Shown: positions 20,201-29,718, numbered from the stretch's first letter. The stretch: 64,000 nt of DNA from Rhizobiales bacterium 65-9 (GCA_001899525.1 MKVY01000027.1:220339-284338), one strand, 5' to 3'. Translations and numbers: made by a program. Notes: generated from the sequence alone by a model not told the origin.

Positions 20201-22458
20201 GCGATCACAGGCTGCTTCGGCGCGATCGGAATGACGAGCGACCGTTCGACGGCGCGGCCGCCCGGCTCGCCGACGCGCACGATCATGCGCGCCTCGACCG
20301 GCAGCGTCGTCTCGAACTCCGGCAGATCGGCGGCGAACGTCGCCTTGCCCTGCGCGTCGGTCTCGGCCTTGTCCTCGATCTCCTTGCTGACCGGCTCGAA
20401 GCTTTCGTCATCGACGCCGTAGGAAAATCCATCGAGGCCGGGGATCGGATTCTTCTCGGCGCGGCGCACGAGAATCTCGCCCGAGACTTCAAGGTTCGAT
20501 CCCGGCGCGCCATAGAGATAGCGCGCATCGACATTCACCTCGGCCGCCTCGTCAGCGCTGATCGGCGACTTCACCGCCGAGAGCTTCAGATCGATGCGCT
20601 CGGGCACATAATCCTCGACGAGGAAGGTCGTGTCGCCGATCGATTCGCCCTTGGGATCGGCGTAGATCTCGAGACGCCATGTGCCGCGCTGCGCGCCGGA
20701 GATCAGCGGCAGCGAATAGGATCGGCCGCCGAGCCCCTGATCCTGCACGACGACGCGGCGATATTCGATTCCATCCGGGCGCTTGGCGATGAGCGTGAGC
20801 GGCAGGTTGCGCGGGGCGCGGCCCTGCGCGTCGCGCAGCAGAGTCGTGACCTGCACAGTCTCGCCGCCGCGATAGACGCCTCGCTCCGTGAACAGCAGCG
20901 CGTCGAGCGGGCCGGGCGCCGCGCGTCCCTTCACGCCGCGATCGGTCAGATCGAACGCGGTCGATTCCAGATCGAGGAAACCGTAGTCGCCGTCCGTGGT
21001 GACGGTGACGAGGCCCGGCGCCATGCCGGCCGCGCCGCGCGCGAGGCCGGGATCGAAGGAAACGATGCCGCGCGCGTCCGTCGGCTTCGTCGCCAGGATT
21101 TCGTTGTTCTTCGCGACCAGCCTGATCTGCGCGCCGGCGACAGGCTGCGCGGTGGCGAGCGAGCGCACGATCACATGCACGCCGTCCTCGCCGGAAAAAG
21201 CGGTGAGACCGAGATCGGACACGATGAACCATTGCGTGGCGACGGAGTCATAGTCGCCGTCATACTCGTTCTCGGACGACTGCGGCTTCTTCTCGGCGCG
21301 CGCGGTCATCACATAGACGCCGGGCTCGAGCGTCTTCACGGCTTCGAGCACGGGGAAAGCGGTGGTCACGTCGCGGTTGAGATCGCGCGCGACGGCGAGC
21401 GAGCCTTCCCAGACCTTCACGCCCTTCTGCGTCTCGATGTCCCGCGCCGAGGATTGCGAGAGATTGGTCAGGAACTCGTCCGAGCGCACTGTCGGCAGGA
21501 GGCTGCGGTCGCCGATGCGATAGACCTTGATGAACACTTCGCTCGCATTCACCGAGATGACCGGAATTCCCTCCTGGCCGGTGCGCGGCAGGACGTAGTT
21601 CTTGCCCGAGAAGCGCACCTGCGCCGAGCGGTCGCGGATGTAGATGTCCTGATCGACGGTTTTCAGCAGCGCCTCGTCGACGCTCGACGGCAGGCCCTGG
21701 CGCAGCGCGATCGTATAACGCTCGCCATGCTTCAAACCTTCGACGCAAAGCTGCCGGCCTTCCGCATTCACGGCCGGGCTGGCGACGCCCGACACCGAGA
21801 CATAGGGCGCGAAGTCGACGCGGCCGCGCGCCAGCGCCTCGGAGAACTCAAAGCAGATGCGCGGCGTCGTTCCGTCCGCATCGACCTTGTAGTCGGTCAT
21901 GCGGAAGCCCTTGGTCTCGCGCAGCTCCTGATAGGCCTGGCGGACGCCGGCGTTGTCGATCAGCGCGAGGCTCGCCTTGTAGGCGTCGAGCGCGGCGCGC
22001 CACTGCTCGCGCTCGGCGAACAGGCGCGCGAGATTCGACAGCGCGGCCGCTTCCTGTTCGCGGCCGCCGGAACGGGCGTAATAGCCATAGGCCGCCGTGA
22101 GCGCGCGGCTGCGCAGCTCCCAGCGTTCGGAATAGTTGGCGCCCGAATCAACGCCGGACGCGGCGCGCGAATAGACGAACCAGGCCGCGGCGTTGCGCGG
22201 GTCGGACGCCACGGCGCCGGCCGCGAGCCGCAGCGCCTCGCGCGGATTGCGGGAGAGCGCCGCTTCGGCGTTTCGCCGCAGCGCGTCCGAGGGCTGACCG
22301 GCGAGCGCGGCGCCCTCGCGTTTCAGCGCGTCCTCGAGCCGGATGAGCGCATTGGCGAGATCCTCGCGGAGATAGCTTTTCTGCTGGGCCTGGGCCGGAT
22401 TGACGGTGAAGAAAACGAGCAGGACAAAAACGAATGCGTTCCAGGCGCGCGCAATCAT
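17227..22458 (-). CDS. Bacterial alpha-2-macroglobulin with thioester motif
   Basis: Bacterial A2Ms are periplasmic protease traps thought to protect the cell when the wall is breached, working beside PBP1C. From ATG 22458 the product is 1743 residues with a signal peptide ending near QA at residue 23 and no lipobox, so it should be soluble in the periplasm rather than lipid anchored. Macroglobulin-like domains fill the first two thirds. The thioester motif GCTEQ is intact with Cys at about residue 1293 and Gln at 1296, followed by the alpha-helical toroid and a receptor-binding-like end. The start has GGAAGAGG upstream; the 84-residue longer reading is unlikely. It is co-directional with pbpC. 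Confidence 0.93.
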   Translation of the reverse strand: MIARAWNAFVFVLLVFFTVNPAQAQQKSYLREDLANALIRLEDALKREGAALAGQPSDALRRNAEAALSRNPREALRLAAGAVASDPRNAAAWFVYSRAASGVDSGANYSERWELRSRALTAAYGYYARSGGREQEAAALSNLARLFAEREQWRAALDAYKASLALIDNAGVRQAYQELRETKGFRMTDYKVDADGTTPRICFEFSEALARGRVDFAPYVSVSGVASPAVNAEGRQLCVEGLKHGERYTIALRQGLPSSVDEALLKTVDQDIYIRDRSAQVRFSGKNYVLPRTGQEGIPVISVNASEVFIKVYRIGDRSLLPTVRSDEFLTNLSQSSARDIETQKGVKVWEGSLAVARDLNRDVTTAFPVLEAVKTLEPGVYVMTARAEKKPQSSENEYDGDYDSVATQWFIVSDLGLTAFSGEDGVHVIVRSLATAQPVAGAQIRLVAKNNEILATKPTDARGIVSFDPGLARGAAGMAPGLVTVTTDGDYGFLDLESTAFDLTDRGVKGRAAPGPLDALLFTERGVYRGGETVQVTTLLRDAQGRAPRNLPLTLIAKRPDGIEYRRVVVQDQGLGGRSYSLPLISGAQRGTWRLEIYADPKGESIGDTTFLVEDYVPERIDLKLSAVKSPISADEAAEVNVDARYLYGAPGSNLEVSGEILVRRAEKNPIPGLDGFSYGVDDESFEPVSKEIEDKAETDAQGKATFAADLPEFETTLPVEARMIVRVGEPGGRAVERSLVIPIAPKQPVIAVRKLFDDVSIGDGANAEFEVALASPDGARLARKDLQWTLYRVTRSYQWYNKDGRWGYEPVKTTRRIADGKVDAEANALAKISTQVSWGWYRLEIGSGQALTSVQFYAGWSGEPKTDTPDLLDVSLDKNAYSSGDRMKLTLRPGFSGKATIGVVGDKVYEWRVVDVAADGTTIDLDAKAEWGAGAYVVAMAHRPLDQAARRMPGRALGLAWFSVDRESRKLTVEATPETIIKPRGTLDIPIRLAGLQTGEEAYVTVSAVDLGILNLTRYETPDPFEHFFGQRQLSMEIRDIYGLLIDGMQGTRGNIRSGGDASAEPGQDSPPRDAPLVRYSGVVKVGADGTAKITFDIPAFNGTARVAVHAWTKDKVGHAQTDVIIRDPVVLLGTLPRFLSVGDRSRFHVALDNVEGPAGDYLVDVDIRGPVSAPADALRRTLKLAAGQKAEVTLPISASDVGAATVDLRLTGPGGIDLTQSMKLNVSPGTVGLVRRTVRALPAGASVTISSDLTADLLPSSAAVSVSVSPYGALDVPALLTALDRYPYGCTEQTVSRALPLLYVNRLATQEQLALDEKADERVRDSIDRVLARQSSNGTFGLWSVGGDDIWLDAFVSDFLTRARERNFAVPQLAFDLALDRLRNYVANADVEKGKGQDLAYAIYVLARNGRPVIGDLRYLVDTKLTDFGSPLARAQLGAALGLLGDRARAQKAFQSALDLLRASRDNGLSREDYGSRLRDGAGVMTLAAETGMDRAQIMLASSTVTEARDASRYTSTQEQAWMILAAQALAKDAEAMTVSVDGVEQKGALYRTWRGLALDAKPITIANTGNAPAQMVVSTSGNPLTPEPAMRQGYTVERSYYRQDGTSVDLSQPVRQNDRFVVVLRVTEARSVFARLLLVDMLPAGFEIDNPKLVDSGQISGLNWLKRTIEPSNAEYRDDRFVAAFDRYPSQQNSFTVAYVVRAVSPGRYVHPPALAEDMYRPDRFGRTAFGTVEITPAR

Positions 22459-22708
22459 CTGAAAACCTCTTCCTTCAACCGCGCTTGCTGACAGGCCGGC
22501 GCGGCAAATCAATGACGCCGCCGCGAACGGTATCCATCCGCGGCGATCCCGCAAGCGACGCAGACGGCCATCGGTAACAGGCAGTATCGCAAGCCTGTCG
22601 GATCGCGCGCGCCGGCGCAACCCGATGTGCGGCGGCGCACAGACCGTCATCGCCGCGTTGCGTTCGGTCGCCACTTGCCCAAAATGCGGGACGTCGAAGG
22701 AGCCTTTC

Positions 22709-24079
22709 ATGCGTCACGGCCTGTTGTGCGGACTTGCGCTGTCGATCGCGATGGCGGCCGCGGCCTACGCCCAGCCGGCGCCGCGCGCGCCGGCGGCGCC
22801 CGATCCCGCGCTTGAAGCCGCCCAGCAGGCCTACGAAGCGCTGCCGGAGACCGATCGCCGCGCGATTCAGGAAGCGCTGATGTGGACAGGCGACTACAAT
22901 GGCGTCGTCGGCGTCAATTTCGGCAAGCGCGCCTTCGACGGCATCCGCGCTTACCAGAAGAAGCGCAATTCGCCGCAGACAGGCGTCCTCAGCGACCGCG
23001 ACTGGGCGGCGCTCACCGCCGACGCCAAGCGCGCCCGCGAATCCGTCCGCTTCGCGACGCTGGATGATTCGCGCACCGGAATCCGGCTCGGCGCCCCGAT
23101 GCGGGTCACCGAGCGCACGACCGGCACGCCGAAATCCAGCCCGATCCAGTCCACGGCGTATCAGTCCGGCGACGGCGTCCTGCGGCTCGACACCGTCGGC
23201 GCGCCGCTGTCGGCGCTCGACCTCGACCAGGCCTTCGCCAAGGAGCTGGCGCCGAAGCCCGGCCGCAAGGTGACCTACAAGTTCCAGCGGCCCGACTTCT
23301 TCGTCACATCGGGCGAGGAGGCAGGCCGCATCTTCTACACCCGCGCGGCGAAGAACGAGAAAGAGCTGCGCGGCTTCACCTTCAGCTTTCCGGCGGCGCG
23401 CCGGGCGGATTTCGAGCGCGTGATGCTGGCGGTCGCGAACAGCTTCGATCCGTTTCCCTCGTCCCTGACGGCCGCCGCGACGCCGGCCGCCAGCGGGCCT
23501 GCTACAGCAGCCGCGAAGCCGGCCTTCGCCGCGACCGGCCTCGTCATCGCGCCGGGCAGGGTTCTCACCAGCGCCGGCGTGACGCAGGCCTGCGCCAACC
23601 CCGTGATCAATGGCGCGGCGGCGCGCGCGGCGGGCGGCGATCCGGCCTCCGGCGCAGTCATTCTCAGCATTCAGGGCGGCCGGGCGGCGCAGATCGGCGC
23701 GGCGCGCGCGCCGGCGGCGGACGGGGAATCAGCCCTCGCGCTGAGCGCGGCGGCCGGCCAGCCGGCGCAGCTCGCCTCCGGGACGCTGCGCGTCGGCGGA
23801 AACGCGGTCCTGCTGGCGGCCGGCCTCGGCGGCGGCGCGATGGGAGCGCCGGTGCTCAACCGCCAGGGACAGCTCATCGGACTCGTCGCGGACAATCCGA
23901 AGTCGATAGCGGTGGCGTCGCTCGCGGCCGCGCCGGCGATCAATCATAAAGTGACCCCCGCCAGCGCTTTCGCCGCGCTGTTGCCGGCCACGACAGCGGT
24001 GGGCGGAGACGCGCTCAGCGCCGGCGCGATCGCGCAGAGCGTCGCGGGAGCGATCGTCGCGATCGGTTGCGGATCGTGA
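22709..24079 (+). CDS. Secreted peptidoglycan-binding-like protein with degenerate trypsin-like domain
   Basis: The 456-residue product has a signal peptide (cleavage near AYAQ at residue 21), a short peptidoglycan_binding_1-like segment at about 55-102, a central region of unknown fold, an Ala/Pro linker (about 253-272) and a C-terminal trypsin-like fold at about 275-400. In that last domain the catalytic positions look lost: RVLTSAG has Gly290 where His is expected, and GGGAMGAPVLN has Met378 where Ser is expected. Thus it may be an inactive protease homologue. The SD AAGGAG lies 7 bases before the ATG. It is divergent from the protease-trapping alpha-2-macroglobulin gene. Confidence 0.75.
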   Translation: MRHGLLCGLALSIAMAAAAYAQPAPRAPAAPDPALEAAQQAYEALPETDRRAIQEALMWTGDYNGVVGVNFGKRAFDGIRAYQKKRNSPQTGVLSDRDWAALTADAKRARESVRFATLDDSRTGIRLGAPMRVTERTTGTPKSSPIQSTAYQSGDGVLRLDTVGAPLSALDLDQAFAKELAPKPGRKVTYKFQRPDFFVTSGEEAGRIFYTRAAKNEKELRGFTFSFPAARRADFERVMLAVANSFDPFPSSLTAAATPAASGPATAAAKPAFAATGLVIAPGRVLTSAGVTQACANPVINGAAARAAGGDPASGAVILSIQGGRAAQIGAARAPAADGESALALSAAAGQPAQLASGTLRVGGNAVLLAAGLGGGAMGAPVLNRQGQLIGLVADNPKSIAVASLAAAPAINHKVTPASAFAALLPATTAVGGDALSAGAIAQSVAGAIVAIGCGS

Positions 24080-24114
24080 CCTGATCCGAAGCAGACGCTT
24101 CGCTCATTGCACGA

Positions 24115-24228
24115 ATCCGGGGACGGAGAGAGCACCCGACCGCGACAGCGCTCCGGTCTCGCAAGACAATCCGTCATCGTCCCCGGAACGGTGAAGCGAG
24201 CGCCAAGCGAGCGGCGCCGTATCCGGGG
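24115..24228. repeat. Palindromic intergenic repeat unit
   Basis: ATCCGGGG occurs at 24115-24122 and again at 24221-24228. CCGGGGACG (24117-24125) is inverted as CGTCCCCGG (24178-24186), and 24181-24228 can fold as a near-perfect hairpin with CCCCGGA and TCCGGGG arms. GAAGCGAGCGCC is present at 24193-24204 and again at 24249-24260. This resembles a mosaic interspersed element between two convergent genes. No coding potential is seen in 24080-24277. Confidence 0.5.
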
Positions 24229-24277
24229 CCCAGAAAAAACCTGCGCGCGAAGCGAGCGCCGAAGCAATGTTGAAAAG

Positions 24278-24300
24278 AAGCGCCTGCGGCCCAGGCGCTT
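24278..24300 (-). terminator. Rho-independent terminator of lysS
   Basis: AAGCGCCTG and CAGGCGCTT form a 9-bp stem around a five-base loop, starting one base after the lysS stop. On the minus strand the stem is followed by a pyrimidine run CTTTTC, as expected for a terminator. Confidence 0.75.
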
Positions 24301-24301
24301 T

Positions 24302-26014
24302 CTACGCGCTCTTCGGCAGCTTCGCCGCCAGCGCAGCCTCATGCTCGCGCTTCAGCGCGCCGGACAGCGCTTTCGCGATCAGCGCGCGCGTGTTCGCGAT
24401 CCCGTAGAGCGCGACGAAGGAGCCGAAGCGCGGACCGCGCGGCTCGCCGAGCAGAATCTGATAGATCGCGTTGAACCAGTCGAGCGAGACGCCCGGACGC
24501 TCCGGCGTCGCGCCTTTCGCCTTCAAATCCTGATAACGCGGGATCGCGCGGCCGACATCGTAGATCTTCTCCTGAATCTCTTCGGCGGTCGCCGGCGAGG
24601 CGCGATCTTCGAGAGTCGCGAGCGCCGCGTCGAGCTTGCGCAACGCCTCCGTTTCGACATCGTCGGCCGAACGGTACTGCTTCTGCGGCTTGACGAAATC
24701 CTGAAAATAGCGCGCGGCGTAGTCGACGAGCTTGGCGAGCCTCGGATGCGTTCCCGGCGAAAGACCGGGCGCATAGCGCCGCAGGAAGCCCCACAGCACC
24801 TGCGGATCGTCGCTGTTGGCGACAGCCGCCAGATTGAGCAGCATCGAGAAGCCGACCTGCGCGCGCGGAGCGTTTTCGCCCTGCGCCGCAACGGTTTCCG
24901 GCGCCGGCGGTTCGCCGCCGTGAATGTGCCAGACGGGATTTCCCAGCCGGTTCTTCCAGTCCTGGCGCTGATACGCGTCGAGAAAGGAGAGGTATTCGTC
25001 GACGGCGCGCGGGATGACGTCGAAATAGAGCTTTTTCGCCTCGCGCGGACGCTGATACATGTAGAGCGCCAGCGACTCCGGGCTGGCGTAGGTCAGCCAT
25101 TCGTCGATCGTCAGGCCGTTGCCTTTCGACTTCGATATCTTCTGGCCGTTCTCGTCGAGAAACAGCTCATACACATAATGCTGCGGCGCCTTGCCGCCGA
25201 GAATCTCGCAGATGCGGTCATAGATCGGTGCGTTGCTCTGGTGGTCCTTGCCGAACATCTCGAAATCGACGTCGAGCGCGGCCCAGCGCATGCCGAAATC
25301 GGGCTTCCATTGCAGCTTCACGCGGCCGCCGGTGACGGGCAGCGTGATGTCGCGGCCGTCCTCGTCGGCGAAGGTGATGGTTCCCGCCTTCGCGTCCACC
25401 TCTTTCATCGGCACATAGAGCACGCGGCCGCTCGCTGGCGAAATCGGCAGGAACGGGCTGTAGGTGGCCTGACGCTCCGCGCCCAATGTCGGGAGCATCA
25501 CCTTCATGATGTCGTCATAGCGCTCTGCGGCGCGCAGCAGGACCGCGTCGAACTTTCCGGCGGCGTAATAATCGGTGGCGCTCGCGAACTCGTACTCGAA
25601 GCCGAACGTGTCGAGAAAGCGCCGCAGCATCGCATTGTTATGGCGGCCGAACGTCTTCTCCGGTCCCGGAAACGGGTTCGGCACGGCCGTCAGCGGCATC
25701 TGGAGATAAGGCTCCAGCGCGGCGCGGTCCGGCACATTGTCGGGAATCTTGCGCATGCCGTCCATGTCGTCGGAAAAGACGAGCAGCCGCGTCGGGATTT
25801 TTCCGTCGGTGAGCGTCTCGAAGGCGCGCCGCACCATGGTCGTGCGGGCGACCTCGCCGAAGGTGCCGATATGCGGCAGGCCGGACGGCCCGTAGCCGGT
25901 CTCGAAAAGAACGCTGCCCTTGCCGCTCTTCTCCAGCCGTTTCACCAGCGCGCGGGCCTGCTCGAAGGGCCAGGCGCCGGCGGCGGCGAGAAGATCGGGA
26001 GACGGACGGTCCAT
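24302..26014 (-). CDS. lysS: Lysyl-tRNA synthetase, class I
   Basis: The enzyme charges tRNA-Lys. This 570-residue protein is of the class I type found in archaea, many alphaproteobacteria and spirochaetes, not the class II type of most bacteria. The signature HIGH appears as PHIGTFGE at about residue 47 and KMSKS as KISKSKGNG near residue 290. A zinc-like or anticodon-binding helical region makes up the C-terminal third. Gene order gives no operon partner, and a terminator follows immediately. Confidence 0.96.
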   Translation of the reverse strand: MDRPSPDLLAAAGAWPFEQARALVKRLEKSGKGSVLFETGYGPSGLPHIGTFGEVARTTMVRRAFETLTDGKIPTRLLVFSDDMDGMRKIPDNVPDRAALEPYLQMPLTAVPNPFPGPEKTFGRHNNAMLRRFLDTFGFEYEFASATDYYAAGKFDAVLLRAAERYDDIMKVMLPTLGAERQATYSPFLPISPASGRVLYVPMKEVDAKAGTITFADEDGRDITLPVTGGRVKLQWKPDFGMRWAALDVDFEMFGKDHQSNAPIYDRICEILGGKAPQHYVYELFLDENGQKISKSKGNGLTIDEWLTYASPESLALYMYQRPREAKKLYFDVIPRAVDEYLSFLDAYQRQDWKNRLGNPVWHIHGGEPPAPETVAAQGENAPRAQVGFSMLLNLAAVANSDDPQVLWGFLRRYAPGLSPGTHPRLAKLVDYAARYFQDFVKPQKQYRSADDVETEALRKLDAALATLEDRASPATAEEIQEKIYDVGRAIPRYQDLKAKGATPERPGVSLDWFNAIYQILLGEPRGPRFGSFVALYGIANTRALIAKALSGALKREHEAALAAKLPKSA

Positions 26015-26129
26015 CGGAAGTCACAAGCGGCGCGCACGGCCGCGTTTTGCGGTTTCGGGGAGCGCGGGGCATGACGCTCCAGCCGATGGATGTCAACCGA
26101 AACGGCCGAGGGCCGGCCCTGTCGCCCGG

Positions 26130-26387
26130 TCAGGCTCCTGAGGACCGTCTCAGATGGACCAGCCCCGCTTCGGACAACGCCTCCAGGCAGACGACGCCGG
26201 TCTGGGCCTTCTCCAGAATGCCTTGCGCCAGCAGGGTGCGCGTCGACAGAGCGAAATCCTCTCTTTCGAAAACGAAGCCGCCGCCCACCAGCCGGCTCCA
26301 GGCGCGCTCGAGAGCAATCGTCATGACGGACAGCAGTTCAGGCTCAAACACGCTGTCGAAAACTGGCTGGCGCTGCTTGTCGTGCAT
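26130..26387 (-). CDS. Hypothetical 85-residue protein
   Basis: From ATG 26387 (with AAAGGGCGG just upstream) an 85-residue protein is encoded. It is not membrane bound or secreted. It is predicted mainly helical in the centre (LLSVMTIALERAWSRL) with a short acidic and aliphatic tail (VVCLEALSEAGLVHL). I recognise only a general likeness to small cytoplasmic proteins of alphaproteobacteria. The surrounding 26015-26620 region has no other convincing gene. Confidence 0.55.
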   Translation of the reverse strand: MHDKQRQPVFDSVFEPELLSVMTIALERAWSRLVGGGFVFEREDFALSTRTLLAQGILEKAQTGVVCLEALSEAGLVHLRRSSGA

Positions 26388-26620
26388 GGTCCGCCCTTTC
26401 ATCGGGCGGGAGCCGGCCGGCTCTCAGTCGCCAGCGCCCGGAGCAGGTCCAAGCTGGCGATGACCGAACGCTACGCGCCATTCCGGACTGGCGCCAGCGT
26501 CAAACGACGTATGCGTCAATTGCTTCAATGGCGAGGGATGCGCGGAAACCCGCCGCATTGCGGCCGGGCCCCGGCAGTGCATAAAGAGTTGAGCAGGCGA
26601 GGACCAAGGCCCAAGGCATC

Positions 26621-28891
26621 ATGAGCAGCGATCTCGACACCGGCGCGTTGATCTATCACCGGCTGCCACGCCCCGGTAAGCTGGAAATCCAGGCGACGAA
26701 GCCGCTCGGGAACCAGCGCGACCTCGCGCTCGCCTATTCGCCCGGGGTCGCGGCCGCCTCCCTCGCGATCAAGGCCGATCCGGCGCAGGCGGCGGAACTG
26801 ACGACGCGCCAGAACCTCGTCGCCGTGATCTCGAACGGAACGGCGGTGCTCGGACTTGGCGACATCGGCCCCCTCGCCTCGAAGCCGGTGATGGAGGGCA
26901 AGGCCGTCCTGTTCAAGAAGTTCGCCGGCATCGACTGCTTCGACATCGAAGTCGACCAGAAGGACATCGACAAGCTGGTCGACGTGGTCTGCGCGCTGGA
27001 GCCGACCTTCGGCGGCGTCAATCTCGAGGACATCAAGGCGCCGGAATGTTTCGAGGTCGAGCGCAAATGCCGCGAGCGGATGAAGATTCCGGTCTTCCAT
27101 GACGACCAGCACGGCACCGCGATCATCGTCGGCGCCGCGGTCGTCAACGCGCTCTCGCTCGCGAACAAGTCGATCGGCGCCATCAAGATTGTCGCCTCCG
27201 GCGCCGGCGCCGCCGCGCTCGCCTGCCTCAACCTGCTCGTGTCGCTCGGCGCGAAGCGCGAGAACATCTGGGTCACCGACCTTGAAGGCGTCGTCTACAG
27301 GGGCCGAGAGGCGCTGATGGACCGCTGGAAGGACCGCTTCGCGCAGGACACGCCGGCGCGCACGCTCGCCGACGTGATCGCCGACGCCGACGTCTTTCTC
27401 GGAGTGTCCGCCGGCAACGTGCTGAAGCCCGAGATGGTGAAGCGCATGGCGGACAACCCGCTCATCCTCGCGCTCGCCAATCCGACGCCGGAAATCTCGC
27501 CGGAGTTGGCGCGCGACGCGCGGCCGGACGCCATGATCTGCACGGGGCGCTCGGACTATCCCAACCAGGTCAACAACGTTCTCTGCTTCCCCTATATCTT
27601 TCGCGGCGCGCTCGATTGCGGCGCGACGACCATCAACGAAGAGATGAAAGCCGCGGCCGTCGACGCCATCGCCGGCCTCGCCCGCGAGGCGCCGTCCGAC
27701 GTGGTGGCGCGCGCCTATGGCGGGGAAGCGCGCGCCTTCGGCGCGGAATCCCTCATCCCCTCGCCGTTCGATCCGCGCCTCATCCTGCGCATCGCGCCCG
27801 CTGTCGCGAAGGCCGCCATGGAGTCAGGCGTCGCCTCGCGCCCGATCGCCGATCTCAAGGCCTACGCCGAGAGCCTGCAGCGCTTCGTGTTCCGCTCGGG
27901 CTTCATCATGAAGCCGCTGTTCGCGACGGCGAAGCAGAATCCGAAGCGCGTCATCTACGCCGACGGCGAGGACGAGCGCGTGCTGCGGGCCGCGCAGGTG
28001 GCTCTGGAGGAAGGCCTGGCGACGCCCATCCTCATCGGCCGCCCGGCCGTGGTCGAGGCGCGGCTCCAGCGGTTCGGATTGTCGCTGAAGATCGGGCGCG
28101 ATTTCGATCTGGTCAATCCCGAGGACGATCCGCGCTATCGCGATTATGTCGCGAGCTATATCGAGGCCGCGGGCCGCAAGGGCATCACGCCCGACGCGGC
28201 GCGGACGCTGGTGCGCACCTCGACGACCGTGATCGCCGCGCTCGCCGTGAGCCGCGGCGAAGCCGACGCCATGATCTGCGGACTCGAGGGCCGCTTCCGC
28301 TCGAAGATCAGGCACATCAAGGACATCATCGGCATGAAGCCGGGCGTCGGCGAACTCGCCGCGATGAGCCTGATGATCACCGGCAAGGGCGCCTATTTCC
28401 TGGCCGACACCCATGTCCAGGCCGACCCGGACGCCGAGCAGATCGCGGAAATGACGATGCTCGCCGCGAGCCACATCGCCCGCTTCGGCATCACGCCGAA
28501 AATCGCGCTGCTGTCGCATTCGGACTTCGGCGCCTATGACACGCCCTCCTCGCTGAAGATGCGGCGGGCCGTCGCGATCGTCCGGTCGCGGGCGCCGCAT
28601 CTGGAGATCGACGGCGAGATGGAAGGCGACACCGCGCTGATCGAAGCCATTCGCGAAAAGACGCTGCCCGACTCCACGCTCACCGGCGTCGCGAACCTGC
28701 TGATGATGCCCAATCTCGACGCCGCCAATATCGCCTACCAGTTCGTGAAGGTGCTGGCCGACGCGCTGCCGGTCGGGCCGATCCTGATCGGAACGGCGAA
28801 GCCGGCGCATGTGCTGACCGGAAACGTCACCGCGCGCGGCGTCGTCAACATGACGGCGATCGCCGTCGCCGAGGCGCAGGGGGCGTCATAA
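26621..28891 (+). CDS. maeB: NADP-dependent malic enzyme with phosphotransacetylase-like domain
   Basis: MaeB decarboxylates malate to pyruvate with NADP reduction. The 756-residue length is that of the large bacterial form. The N-terminal 430 residues hold the malic domain ([21 protein letters not shown]) and the NAD-binding domain ([14 protein letters not shown]). From about residue 440 a phosphotransacetylase-type domain follows ([21 protein letters not shown]), known in this family as a regulatory acetyl-CoA-sensing module. It works with pyruvate kinase elsewhere in the window at the PEP-pyruvate node. Confidence 0.96.
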   Translation: MSSDLDTGALIYHRLPRPGKLEIQATKPLGNQRDLALAYSPGVAAASLAIKADPAQAAELTTRQNLVAVISNGTAVLGLGDIGPLASKPVMEGKAVLFKKFAGIDCFDIEVDQKDIDKLVDVVCALEPTFGGVNLEDIKAPECFEVERKCRERMKIPVFHDDQHGTAIIVGAAVVNALSLANKSIGAIKIVASGAGAAALACLNLLVSLGAKRENIWVTDLEGVVYRGREALMDRWKDRFAQDTPARTLADVIADADVFLGVSAGNVLKPEMVKRMADNPLILALANPTPEISPELARDARPDAMICTGRSDYPNQVNNVLCFPYIFRGALDCGATTINEEMKAAAVDAIAGLAREAPSDVVARAYGGEARAFGAESLIPSPFDPRLILRIAPAVAKAAMESGVASRPIADLKAYAESLQRFVFRSGFIMKPLFATAKQNPKRVIYADGEDERVLRAAQVALEEGLATPILIGRPAVVEARLQRFGLSLKIGRDFDLVNPEDDPRYRDYVASYIEAAGRKGITPDAARTLVRTSTTVIAALAVSRGEADAMICGLEGRFRSKIRHIKDIIGMKPGVGELAAMSLMITGKGAYFLADTHVQADPDAEQIAEMTMLAASHIARFGITPKIALLSHSDFGAYDTPSSLKMRRAVAIVRSRAPHLEIDGEMEGDTALIEAIREKTLPDSTLTGVANLLMMPNLDAANIAYQFVKVLADALPVGPILIGTAKPAHVLTGNVTARGVVNMTAIAVAEAQGAS

Positions 28892-28921
28892 AATCCGACC
28901 GCGCGGGGATTGTAGAAAAGC

Positions 28922-29554
28922 CTACTGCCTCGCCCACACGATCCTGTGCATCGCGGCGACCTGCGCGCGGTCGAGCGTGCGCACAGGATGCTCCGGATTG
29001 AGCGACTGCAACTCGACGATCTTCGCCGTCTCGCGCTTCAAGATCTTCGCCATCACCTCGCCGTCCGTCGTGCGCACGACGACGCGATCGTTGCGGCGCA
29101 CCGGCTCGGCCGGCGAGGCGATCACCACGTCGCCGTCGCGATAGAGCGGCAGCATGGAATCGCCCGACACTTCGAGCGCGTAGGCCTGATCGTCCACGAG
29201 CGAGGGAAACTGCACCTCGTCCCATCCCGTTCCGACCGGAAAGCCGCCATCGTCGAAGAAGCCGCCCTGGCCGGCCTGCGCGAAGCCGATAAGCGGCATG
29301 GTGCGGCCCTGCCGGTAGCCGCCGCGGCTCGCCAGCAGCGCCATGAAGGAGTCGAGCGTCGCGCCGGTGGCGTCGAGAATCTTCGAGACCGACTCCATCG
29401 ACGGCCAGCGCTTGTGCCCGTCCGCCGACAGCCGCTTCGATTTGTTGAAGGTGGTCGGATCGAGCCCCGCCTTCTTCGCAAGGCCGGACGTCGACAGCCC
29501 ATAACGCTGCGCGAGCGCGTCAATCGCCGACCAGACCTGCTCATGGGTCAACAT
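28922..29554 (-). CDS. LexA-like XRE/S24 transcriptional regulator
   Basis: This 210-residue protein couples an N-terminal helix-turn-helix (about 1-75) to a LexA/CI-type S24 peptidase domain (about 88-210). The catalytic dyad is visible as Ser133 in SGDSMLP and Lys170 in MAKILKR. An Ala-Gly candidate self-cleavage bond lies at 94-95 (FAQAGQGG). Thus it could be inactivated by RecA-promoted or other self-cleavage, although many homologues do not cleave. I start at ATG 29554; TTG codons at 29560 and 29566 are closer to the AGGAG upstream. Its promoter contains an inverted repeat consistent with autoregulation. Confidence 0.85.
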   Translation of the reverse strand: MLTHEQVWSAIDALAQRYGLSTSGLAKKAGLDPTTFNKSKRLSADGHKRWPSMESVSKILDATGATLDSFMALLASRGGYRQGRTMPLIGFAQAGQGGFFDDGGFPVGTGWDEVQFPSLVDDQAYALEVSGDSMLPLYRDGDVVIASPAEPVRRNDRVVVRTTDGEVMAKILKRETAKIVELQSLNPEHPVRTLDRAQVAAMHRIVWARQ

Positions 29555-29581
29555 GGTCAAAGGCAATCGTCTCCTGCTATG

Positions 29582-29611
29582 CTTATAGGAACTATCTCCT
29601 ATGCGGTTCAA
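29582..29611 (-). promoter_or_regulatory. Promoter with palindromic operator for the S24 regulator
   Basis: On the minus strand TTGAAC (29606-29611) and TATAAG (29582-29587) are spaced by 18 bases. Between and overlapping them is ATAGGA-N6-TCCTAT (29585-29602), a dyad suitable for a dimeric repressor. Its position would block RNA polymerase, so negative autoregulation is likely. Confidence 0.65.
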
Positions 29612-29718
29612 ATGCAACCCCCAATAGGGCGTTTGCGAGCGGCCGCGCGTGTTCGATCGCCGTCTGGCGCCAAGCCGGATCATCCGCCATACCCGGCGAC
29701 GCGTCGCAAGGGGGCGTC

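Noticed and set aside
20059-22491. An 810-codon plus-strand frame opposite the alpha-2-macroglobulin gene
   Set aside because: Antisense shadow of a convincing A2M gene, with no recognisable domain.
22459-22710. N-terminal extension of 84 residues for the alpha-2-macroglobulin
   Set aside because: The extension is basic and low complexity, while ATG 22458 has a good ribosome-binding site and starts a signal peptide.
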